The position numbers and the translations under genes are program-made. DNA of 64,000 bases from a virus. Of the stretch, positions 29,401 to 37,121 are shown one piece after another. Position 1 is the first letter of the stretch; every line of letters begins with the position of its first letter. The stretch spans positions 8-64,007 of IMG/VR virus record IMGVR_UViG_3300000651_000004; one strand, given 5' to 3'. Under the pieces are notes generated by a model that worked only from the letters and a program-made list of their open reading frames with translations, was not told the DNA's origin and did no database searches.

Positions 29401-32400
29401 CCCTGGTGCGCCTGGATAAATTGCTGCAGGGTGATTGCCTTATCTTTAAATGCCTGGTCAACCACGTGCCGTAAGGCTTCAGTGTCATGGTGCTGGGTGC
29501 CGGTAACCTTGGCCAGGTGATCAAGGATATCGGTCGGCTGATTCATAGTCTTCAGCTCCGGGGTGGACCGGATCATCCCATCGGTGCGCGGTTCGCCCAC
29601 CATGTGCGGTGCGGCCAGGTCGCGCGCATTCTGACTGAAGGCGTTGCCTTCTCTCCATTCACTGAGCCATTGACGTAGCGTGTCTTTCGGCACTGAGCGA
29701 GCGCCAGTGTATCCTTCCCGGTTCGCACGTTCTTCCAGCGCTCGCCTGGCGAGTAGGTTCTCACGCATCACCATGGAACTGCGCACCTTTAAACCCCCGG
29801 CTGTGACATCGGCTTCCATCAGTCGCCGGCCGTCGCCGGCCAGGGACATGGTATTATTGAATGCGCGTCCCAGTAGGGTGTCATCCCTGAACCCGAGAAG
29901 TTTGCGTATCCAGTTAAAGGTTTTGTGCAGCAGGTTCTTGTGCGGAGCTTCCGCTTTGATTCCATTCAGGTGATCCTGCAACTCGCCGTTGCTTAAGACT
30001 TCAGAGGCAAACTCACGCAGATCGGTGAGCCCATAGAACTTGTTCCCAAGAGCCGGGTCACGCTGCAATAAATCCAGCATGGCAGCTTCACGCTGCTTAT
30101 AGGTATCCATGCTGGCGATATCTCTAATAACTTGCGGGGTAGCTGGATCGCGCAGAGCGGCACGGCGCGCGGCCTCAATCTCGGAGATGTGATGCATCTG
30201 CGCAGGGGAAAGAAGATCAGTCTGCCCTTTCTGGTAAGCGTCGATTGCTCCTTGAGTCAGCGCGTGAGTAACCTCGTGGATGATCGAGTGTTCGATTGGC
30301 TCATCCTCGTAGTGGGGATTAATCTCTACGGTGTCATGCCGGAAATTGTAACCACCGGCATAGCCGCCGATCCGCTCATCCAGGGCGATTGCGATCTGTG
30401 GATATTTTTTAACTATCTTAGCCAGCTCCCTGGCCAACGCCCGGTGGCGCGGGTTTTCCGATAAGTCGGCAACTTTGGTCAAGGCTTCATGTACGCCCTT
30501 GTTAAGCCCGTACTTCATTGCTCGCGCAGTAGCCTGCTTTTCCGATGGCGTCATCGGGTACGCGCCTTCCAGGTTATGGGTATTGGGATCGAACCGGGTC
30601 GGCATCCCTGGATGGTTCGCGCTGAATGTGTGCGCGGAATCGGCGTATCTCAGTGCGTTGGCCCCGAATATCTGGCGAGCCCATTGCCGGGTGCCTTCCA
30701 GGAAGGTGCGCCCGTCAGCCATCCTGACACCGTCCAGGTAACGGCGAAAGTTGCCGTTGCTGAACGCGGCCATAACAAAGTTCTCCGGGGAATGGGCTGC
30801 CCACAGAATGGGCAGCCAATTCTTTTGCTCCTCAGTCATGTAACGGGTATCCATTTCGCGATACCCGCTGGCCTTGAAGTTATCGAACTCAGGCGCGATC
30901 TCGTTCTCCAGGGCATCACGCAGATCAGCCGGCAAACTGCGTTTAAATCTGTTATGCAGATCTACCAGGCGCTGATGGCTTTGCATCTCTTCCGGGGTCT
31001 GCGGTTGGGCGATCTGGCGCTGGGCAATGGCATGCTGTAAGGTGTGCGCCATCGCCATCATCCCTTGGGGATCATGCACTGCCGAATTGCTGACCCAGAG
31101 CTCGCCGTTATGGGCGAACATCACGCCTACGGGAGAGTTCACCTGGCGCACCGGCATGTCCGTCAGGTTATTCTTGAAAGCGTTAAGCGTGCGCGCGAAC
31201 TCCTGCAGGTCGGTATTGGTGGAATGGTTGCGCAGGAACCCAACCAGATCAGTGGCTTTGCCACTAAAGCCGTGCATCGCCTGCACCCCAGGCACCATCG
31301 AGTGCAGGGTGCCGCTTGAGCCGGCCCCTCCTGGGGGCTCAGCCGGTGGAAGGTCACCCATTTGCTGACGCAAGGAATTAATGTGGTCATTAATGACTCC
31401 TTCACCCACCGTTCCACCCAACGCACGCTGGATGGTCGAGACAATTTCACTTGAATTTAAACCTGTTAATCCAAGCCGGCTGGCCATTTCCGGGTTTGCT
31501 TTCACCGCATTAGCCAGGCTGTCCGCTGCGTCCCAATTAAGTTTCTCGGCGGGTGCCGCCTCACCGGCTGCATAAATTGGTTTGCGTGGTGCTGCCGCTT
31601 CTTCTGCTTGAATAGCCTTGTTAAATTCCCTGCCCCATTCCATCAGGGCCCCGAACTTTTCACTGCGGGAAGGAATCCCGGCCGCCACCTGGTCTTTGAG
31701 ATTGTTGGCAAGATCCGTGATACCGGCCCTGCTCCAATCTCCTGCCAGGCGCTTGGCAACTTCCGGGTAAACCTGGGCGGCTTTCTCGATCTGGGGAATA
31801 AGTTTCTCGATCGAGGTGCCGGATAATTTAATCTGAGGGATCTGCTCACGCGGTGCAGCAGCTGGTGCTTCAGCCGGTGGTGTTTCAGCCTCTGGCGCAC
31901 GTGGTAGAGGTTCTGTTTTCCATCCCTTAGGGAGTAAGCTGTGACTGCCGAAGTTTTCTTCATTCAACGGTTCAGCTCTGTTAAGATCCACCATTGCCAC
32001 GTCTAAACTCGTGCCCCTGAATGGAACATCCCGCGAAAAAGGATAATAAACCCCGTTCATTACCTCCCCTGAGCTAGTAGCTTTGTGTTCGCCTGTAGCC
32101 CTTGGTCCTTGAATCTCAGCCTGTATGGCTGAAACGGTGTGCGAACCAGATATAAAGATTTTGCCGTCCTGCCTTTGAACGGCTCTTCCATTGGGTATGT
32201 CCGACCAAGGTCGCCGGTATCCCGAACTGTCTACATAAGGGGACGGAGCAGTATTGCCAGGAGTCTGTTCGATAGCTTCCCTTAACTTAACCGGCTGTTC
32301 CGTAGGTGTTTCCGGTGTCGACAGTCTTACTAGGAGTCGCTTCTCGCCGCGATCAGTTAGGGCTCCTGCGCGCTGGTGCTCAGTGGCAATCGGCCAGTTG

Positions 32401-35400
32401 CCCACATCCAAGTTGACGTTGCCTTTAGCAACCGCGCTTTTAAGATAGTTGTGCATCTGGGGGATCGAAACCCCCAGTTCTCTGGCCAGATCGGAAATAA
32501 AAACGGCGCTACCCAGCTGGCCTTTCTGGATTTTCTCAACAGCAGCCTGAACCGCAGGTGAAATCTTGCCTGAGCCAGGAAGCTTCTCGGCAAAAGCAGG
32601 TTCTACGCCAGCTGCTCCTCCTGTGGGTTCTGCAGCTCTTGCGATGCCAGTTGCTCCTCCTCCGGCGGTGGGGTTTGTTCCGCCAGTTTCTTCTGGCCCC
32701 TTGGCGATGACTTCTCCGATCCGCTCTGGCTCCCTGGCAACGGTAGTTGTGCCCCCAGGTCGCTCAGCACCGCCTTCTCGCTCTCCTCCGGTGGTGGGCC
32801 TTGGCCTTTCAGTTGTCTCTGCGGGGGCTTCAACGACGCCTCCGGTTGCGCCTCCGGGAGGAGGCCCTCCTGTGCCACCTGGTCCTCCGGTTGTCCCTCC
32901 CTCTCCTTCTCCCCGTCGAAGAAGTTCCCCAGTTGGTCCAACAGTCCCTTCGCCTTTTTCCTCACGTCCGGGTTCACCTCCGCCAGTGACTTCAGTCGGT
33001 CCACCAGCTTGTTCGCCGGGTACTCCGGGTTGTTGAAGAACTTCTGGCGCAGGTGGCGGGGCAACTGCTGGTTGTTCGCCAACAGCTTTAGCGTGTTCTG
33101 CCGCTCTTGCGGCGGCCTGCTCGTGTCGAGCACGTGCCTCAGCCTCTCGCGCGCTCCAAAGCTCCGGGTGCCGTTCTCGGAATAGTTTGTCGATGATTGC
33201 TCTGGCTGCATCTGTCTCCTTTTTTGGCAACCCTTTGTAGTGTTTGATGTTCTCAGGTCGCTCTTCTTTAGGAACGCCCAAGTCTTCCAGGTTCCACCAG
33301 ACTGCCCGTTCTATCCAGGCGTTGGGTTTTTTACCGGCGTCTATGTCCTGTTTTCTTAATTGTGCAATTACATCATTGCCAAGCTGGATAAAATGGCTGT
33401 ACCCGATTTTATCTCTGCGAATAGCATCCTTTTCTTCATCGGTTAAAGCCGCTTCTTCAGTGCCTGGTACAGCTGCTCCTTCTTCAGTTACTGGAGAAGG
33501 ACCGATAGCTTCTTTGATTGCCCGCTCAGCTTCATCCTGTTCAGCCTGGGTTTCAATATCGGTTACTTCTTCTTTAGTGCGCCCTTCCCCGGCTTCTTCC
33601 TGCAGGGATTCCATCGGCGCTTTCTTCTGCTCTCTGGCTGCTTTCCGATATTCGTTCTTGGCTGCGCTTTCCAGGTATACCTTGATACTATGTACCTTGG
33701 TACCGTCTGGTGCTTCTTTGGTCATGGCCCAGTCTTTTTTTGGATCAGGGTCAATCTGGTCCTCTAAGCCAGCGGCTCTCATCGCCTGGCCATACCGGCG
33801 AAGCTGGGTCAGATAAGCGGTTACAGCGTTTGATCGCGCATTGTCTGCAAGAACAGTTCCTCTGACATCAGTAAAGATTCTACCCAGTAACCTTTCGGAG
33901 TCTTCACTGTTTACGAAGTCGGTAGCATGCTTAAGATAAGCAGCTTCATGTGGAGCTTCGGGGTGCGCTTCGAATCGGGCAGGCGGTTCCTTGGCCAGGA
34001 AAACGTTGCCTTCTACATTATGGAGGTAGTCTTCCGGGTTAAGCCCGTGAGCGGTAAGAAGTTTTTCAGCAGCTTCTTCCTGCTCTTCAGTCAAAGCTTC
34101 TGACCGGTGCCCTTTATTAACTAAGCCCATCAGTTTGGTGGGGTCATTAGTCTTGGCAGCCTCTTCAATTAATCCCGGCGGCAGTATGCCACCGGTTACT
34201 TCGCCTGGAGCCGGCTCGGCGGGGGGCGCTTCCACCACCGGTTTAGGCGCGCGAGCTGCCTGTTCTTCTGTCAGCCGGTCGCTCAAGTGCTCGTTAAAAT
34301 GTTCTGCGGCAATCCCCAGTTCATCCGGGGTGTTCTTGGCCCAGGCTTTTTCGGTCCAGCCAGGGGGGTGCATTTCCGCCTGGCTTTTGGGGAGCATGCC
34401 AAGTTGGTGCAGCATCTGGCGATAGTATCGTTTGTCATCCTTGTGGACATAATGTTCATCCTCGGGATGGCTATTGTTAACTTCCTGATCAATAAAGGTA
34501 TAAGCAATTTTGTTAGGAGTTTCACCGGTCAGCTTGGAAAGCTGATCGACCTTGTCCCGGATCTCCTGCTGGCGTTCGGCTATCTCGCGGCCGCCCTCAC
34601 CAGTGGGAACTTTGCCGGGAGTTTCTGCTTCGGCAGCAGGCGCAGCAGTAGGTCGCTCACCCAAAAGGTTTAAAGCATCCTGCGCCTGCGCTGCATGTTC
34701 GCGTGTATCAAAAACTCTAACGTTGCCTTGATCATCCAAATGTAATTCGAATGTGCCATCAGGGCTTCGCTCAATGTGACCTGCTCTAAGTTGATTACCA
34801 AACCTGCTTGTTCTTCGCCCAGTAGCCGAATCTACGGTAACCCCTAAAGGTTCGTTCGCTCCATTTACCCTACTTTGATCAACGAGTTCTCCAGGCAGTT
34901 TTGGTCCTGCTGCCGTTTTTTGACCAAGCTTGTCATATATTACACCTTGAGCAGCCGGTTCTTTCGCTTCAGGTTCCGCTTCTTCCTCCGGTTCAACCTC
35001 TTTTGCTTTTGGCATCGCCGCTTCCAGTTCGGCTTTGCGTTGAGCGATCCGGTCAGCCTGGGAAATGGTGCGGGTGGTCGAGGTGGCTTGAGTCTGCCTG
35101 GAAGATTGATCCAGGGCGGCGGCAGTCTGCGGGTTCTGCGGCCGGATCTGGTCAGCTACGTTCTTCTGGTCCTGGGCCGATTCATCCAAATTAATTCGCG
35201 CCCTGATCTTGTCCCGCATCTCAGGCGGCACCTTGTTGCGCAGCGCGATATCAATGGCAGCCTCATTAGTGATTGGGGTATCGGTGAGTTTTGCGCTCAA
35301 CTCATGATTACTCTGCACCAGGCTTTGCGCGATTTTTTTAACCTCATCGGCCTTTAAACGAATGCTGGCTTCCTCGGTCAGATGACCTCCCAATGTCCTG

Positions 35401-37118
35401 CCAATTCGTACAGCGGTACCGCCCGCGCCCATGATTGTACCGCTTAATACGGCTTCACCCACCCCCTGGTACCAGGGGGTCTTGTGATCGTCCGAATCGC
35501 TGCCTGCCTCGATCAGGTTACTGGTTAATTGTTGCGCCCCAAATACCGCTCCCATAGTCGGAGCCTCTATAGCGCCATGTCTCAGGAGATCATTCAGCCT
35601 GTTTTGAAAAACACTCTTTTCTGCTGCGCTTAACCCGTCGTATCCTTGAATGGCACGGCCCAAGAGGAACCCGCTCATCGCCATGAAGGTGCCGGTGCCG
35701 AATGCTTGTCTGGTTCCGTTATCCCGCTTGAAATCCTCACGCTCACTTTGCGTAAAGAATTGTCCCTTTTTTTCCAGCTCCTCAAGTTTGGCCTCGCCTG
35801 AGTCGTAGCCGGTTTTGTAAGAATCCCCCATTGCCATGGCTAGTTCTGCAGCTGGTCCTAAACCAGTGGGCGCGAGGACCGTACCGGCAACTATATAAGG
35901 AGCATAGGTTCCTAGTAATTGAGCGCCCTTATTAACCAGCGGGTGAGCGCGCAGGTAAGCTTCATCCTTTAATTTAAACTGTTGCTCAATCTTGTTAACC
36001 GCATCATCAATGTTCTGAGCTGCTGCAACCCCGGCCGGCTTTTCCGGCACCACCTGGCCACCGGAATTGATATAATCATCCAGGGCTTTCATCCGCATCT
36101 GCAACCCTTTGGCAGCCCGGACATCGTCGATCGCTTTGGGCATGTCGCCGTCGCGCATCGGATGCTCTTTAGGGTTCTGCATGTAAAGAGCCCGGCGCTC
36201 CGGATAATTCTTGATGAAATCAAGCGCTTCATCCGCCCGGTTTTGAAATGCCGGTTCGCGCAGATCCAACTCATCCCGTTCGTGCTTGGCCTTGTCGATG
36301 GAAAGCCTGCCGATATCAGAGTTGTCAATCGAACCGCTCGGGTCCAGGGCAATAGCCAGGCCGCCGGCTATCCGGCTGGTGGCCTCCATGCCGTATGCCG
36401 CAGTGGCTCCCCCGAATTTAACCGGGGTGTCCAGGCTCCAGAAAGGTTTGATCTTTTTGAGTTGCTGATCGGAGAAATTGTTGATCGCGTTCTCGTAATC
36501 CTTGGGGTCTGACCCTTCTTTGAGAGCCTGCTCGCGTCCTGCCGCCTGCATTTCCTTAGTCCAGCGGTCCAGCATGGCAGCGCGCCCGTCAGAATCAGCT
36601 TTCTGATAATTATCCGTCGCGGTGATCTGGCTCCAGTTAAGCGGATCGGGAGCTGGGGCTGAATCAGTCGCCCCGCTCAACCAGCGGTTGGGATCAAGCG
36701 GAGTCGGCTCGCCTCCGGTGGGTGAGACATAAGGGGTTTGCGGCACCTCGCGCCCTTCCCATTCGCCGCTGACTCCGCGCGAGCCTTCTTTAACCGGTTC
36801 TTTAGGCGCTTCTTTTTTTTCTTCTTTAGGCTTAGGAAAATATCGCTTCTCTTCTTCCGGCGGTGGCGCTGGTAACACAGGCGCGGCACCTTCCTGGGCT
36901 GCCGGGGTAGGCGCTGGGGTAGGTGCTGGAGTTTCTGGAGTCGGTGCAGGCGCAGGCCCTCTACGAGGGAAAAAGGTTTTCCCTGTCGCCGTTGTCGTTA
37001 ACGGTTCTTGTTGTTCTCGGGCCGGTGGCGGCGGGGGCGGCGGTGCAACCTGTTGTTCAGCCGGGTAAGAAGTGCCTAGTGCCGGTTGCGCAGTTTCGAT
37101 CTCTTCTAAAGTCGGCAT
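26409..37118 (-). CDS. giant polyvalent internal virion / ejection protein (3569 aa)
   Basis: One uninterrupted gene of 10.7 kb. Residues 1-170 are Pro/acid-rich. Hydrophobic Gly/Ala-rich stretches occur at about 390-530. A charged helical domain spans about 1040-1290; within it YLESAAKNEYRKAAREQK (about 1140) weakly recalls sigma-factor region 2. A Gly/Pro/Thr linker lies at about 1290-1500, then a winged-helix-like SDLARELGVSIPQMHNYLKS (about 1530-1550). A zincin motif HEVTH is at 2281-2285 (IIHEVTHALT). The C-terminal 600 residues include SPNIMALRRNPLLGTFLSFG, typical of large polyvalent-protein ends. Such multi-domain proteins are carried in the head or portal region and ejected with the DNA, acting early in the host. 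Most domains unassigned. Confidence 0.75.
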   Translation of the reverse strand: MPTLEEIETAQPALGTSYPAEQQVAPPPPPPPAREQQEPLTTTATGKTFFPRRGPAPAPTPETPAPTPAPTPAAQEGAAPVLPAPPPEEEKRYFPKPKEEKKEAPKEPVKEGSRGVSGEWEGREVPQTPYVSPTGGEPTPLDPNRWLSGATDSAPAPDPLNWSQITATDNYQKADSDGRAAMLDRWTKEMQAAGREQALKEGSDPKDYENAINNFSDQQLKKIKPFWSLDTPVKFGGATAAYGMEATSRIAGGLAIALDPSGSIDNSDIGRLSIDKAKHERDELDLREPAFQNRADEALDFIKNYPERRALYMQNPKEHPMRDGDMPKAIDDVRAAKGLQMRMKALDDYINSGGQVVPEKPAGVAAAQNIDDAVNKIEQQFKLKDEAYLRAHPLVNKGAQLLGTYAPYIVAGTVLAPTGLGPAAELAMAMGDSYKTGYDSGEAKLEELEKKGQFFTQSEREDFKRDNGTRQAFGTGTFMAMSGFLLGRAIQGYDGLSAAEKSVFQNRLNDLLRHGAIEAPTMGAVFGAQQLTSNLIEAGSDSDDHKTPWYQGVGEAVLSGTIMGAGGTAVRIGRTLGGHLTEEASIRLKADEVKKIAQSLVQSNHELSAKLTDTPITNEAAIDIALRNKVPPEMRDKIRARINLDESAQDQKNVADQIRPQNPQTAAALDQSSRQTQATSTTRTISQADRIAQRKAELEAAMPKAKEVEPEEEAEPEAKEPAAQGVIYDKLGQKTAAGPKLPGELVDQSRVNGANEPLGVTVDSATGRRTSRFGNQLRAGHIERSPDGTFELHLDDQGNVRVFDTREHAAQAQDALNLLGERPTAAPAAEAETPGKVPTGEGGREIAERQQEIRDKVDQLSKLTGETPNKIAYTFIDQEVNNSHPEDEHYVHKDDKRYYRQMLHQLGMLPKSQAEMHPPGWTEKAWAKNTPDELGIAAEHFNEHLSDRLTEEQAARAPKPVVEAPPAEPAPGEVTGGILPPGLIEEAAKTNDPTKLMGLVNKGHRSEALTEEQEEAAEKLLTAHGLNPEDYLHNVEGNVFLAKEPPARFEAHPEAPHEAAYLKHATDFVNSEDSERLLGRIFTDVRGTVLADNARSNAVTAYLTQLRRYGQAMRAAGLEDQIDPDPKKDWAMTKEAPDGTKVHSIKVYLESAAKNEYRKAAREQKKAPMESLQEEAGEGRTKEEVTDIETQAEQDEAERAIKEAIGPSPVTEEGAAVPGTEEAALTDEEKDAIRRDKIGYSHFIQLGNDVIAQLRKQDIDAGKKPNAWIERAVWWNLEDLGVPKEERPENIKHYKGLPKKETDAARAIIDKLFRERHPELWSAREAEARARHEQAAARAAEHAKAVGEQPAVAPPPAPEVLQQPGVPGEQAGGPTEVTGGGEPGREEKGEGTVGPTGELLRRGEGEGGTTGGPGGTGGPPPGGATGGVVEAPAETTERPRPTTGGEREGGAERPGGTTTVAREPERIGEVIAKGPEETGGTNPTAGGGATGIARAAEPTGGAAGVEPAFAEKLPGSGKISPAVQAAVEKIQKGQLGSAVFISDLARELGVSIPQMHNYLKSAVAKGNVNLDVGNWPIATEHQRAGALTDRGEKRLLVRLSTPETPTEQPVKLREAIEQTPGNTAPSPYVDSSGYRRPWSDIPNGRAVQRQDGKIFISGSHTVSAIQAEIQGPRATGEHKATSSGEVMNGVYYPFSRDVPFRGTSLDVAMVDLNRAEPLNEENFGSHSLLPKGWKTEPLPRAPEAETPPAEAPAAAPREQIPQIKLSGTSIEKLIPQIEKAAQVYPEVAKRLAGDWSRAGITDLANNLKDQVAAGIPSRSEKFGALMEWGREFNKAIQAEEAAAPRKPIYAAGEAAPAEKLNWDAADSLANAVKANPEMASRLGLTGLNSSEIVSTIQRALGGTVGEGVINDHINSLRQQMGDLPPAEPPGGAGSSGTLHSMVPGVQAMHGFSGKATDLVGFLRNHSTNTDLQEFARTLNAFKNNLTDMPVRQVNSPVGVMFAHNGELWVSNSAVHDPQGMMAMAHTLQHAIAQRQIAQPQTPEEMQSHQRLVDLHNRFKRSLPADLRDALENEIAPEFDNFKASGYREMDTRYMTEEQKNWLPILWAAHSPENFVMAAFSNGNFRRYLDGVRMADGRTFLEGTRQWARQIFGANALRYADSAHTFSANHPGMPTRFDPNTHNLEGAYPMTPSEKQATARAMKYGLNKGVHEALTKVADLSENPRHRALARELAKIVKKYPQIAIALDERIGGYAGGYNFRHDTVEINPHYEDEPIEHSIIHEVTHALTQGAIDAYQKGQTDLLSPAQMHHISEIEAARRAALRDPATPQVIRDIASMDTYKQREAAMLDLLQRDPALGNKFYGLTDLREFASEVLSNGELQDHLNGIKAEAPHKNLLHKTFNWIRKLLGFRDDTLLGRAFNNTMSLAGDGRRLMEADVTAGGLKVRSSMVMRENLLARRALEERANREGYTGARSVPKDTLRQWLSEWREGNAFSQNARDLAAPHMVGEPRTDGMIRSTPELKTMNQPTDILDHLAKVTGTQHHDTEALRHVVDQAFKDKAITLQQFIQAHQGLNSLDDQTLNRLALPLGGSKQDYDSLASKIIRWGKDWKYGGNLPPELQELITQHKTYDFQAVSSRVNSRMRDLEKAAQRQFKVHYDKLDPKITEDFLKVARMEMNPPPGWSNELIDSLYNMRNDVDDNSQYIGMKKMVGQDKLIAIRNNIGKYFTTSYDVFNDTRWRRRPEFTGEKTAAAPQGVRLAAAEAAVDAWLVGDNRTQYAKYRAEEARNNELRKHPDPTDPVARLAARRAYFAEKAAAMKHTGANFLDYKFNEWEQRTRNKQTHFLQYGHAYNIDDSIMKDLKYMPPEVHQLMGKFGPGADIPILDKFGNPTGRYRQTKNMGDIRKIYQQSMERQAKFIAAHEIADGMYTLGRQGGWLSPTMTPTCSVRLPEDFDHLGKVRGMYTTPEVAAGLTSYNQNLVKFKSGFIGQGIRKMESATRYLATMGNLPRSMGNFHTTYMQPMVNGYYFQGPALKALGLSWKKAGQVFMADLMRQTNPQRQAELEHYIRLGLGDKETNIHEMMNFIQHQAQAGTVPLDLQEAYSHWSQRIMKEQPWLRAGETAKDWMQKLHTTGPFMSKVIQFHMEKAIQRWINDEDVAKGGRRLSDEEIEQTAAKEIRDTNISYSQVSPNIMALRRNPLLGTFLSFGEQHIKAWLNNVIHGWKNLVSDNSRRRWNGAARLGGAMSTLLGTYLIQRATMAAFGISEKDDENFRKLLPPWEQHNAIFYLPKDGNKMAYINMGYTNQASTIYQAFHALLNMRNNPDGIMGAGADFVNEIFKPMYSFGLFTGPVIDVARNQTSYGTQVYNPNEDIWTRSGDILHYLTQRGLGGSVGHLLSGRAYAINDQVTPGGAVYNWLTGPAAEITGLGMHEVSFPERFRSYIASSKDQIGKTEQLFTSPIQRSNSNLSDDQIAALYQKSENARRNAFNDLHDRIEAARFGGMSSNEIRIALAARRYSAQVIDDLMAGRYHPYIPSEGILKNARHNGNYVPSSLFSRRTFHYEEPEEEGEE

Positions 37119-37121
37119 AAT

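Noticed and set aside
32566-33211. Long alternative frames on both strands opposite the Gly/Pro-rich linker of the 3569-aa gene
   Set aside because: Low-complexity linker DNA keeps several frames open; they have no start signal and their composition mirrors the repeat.
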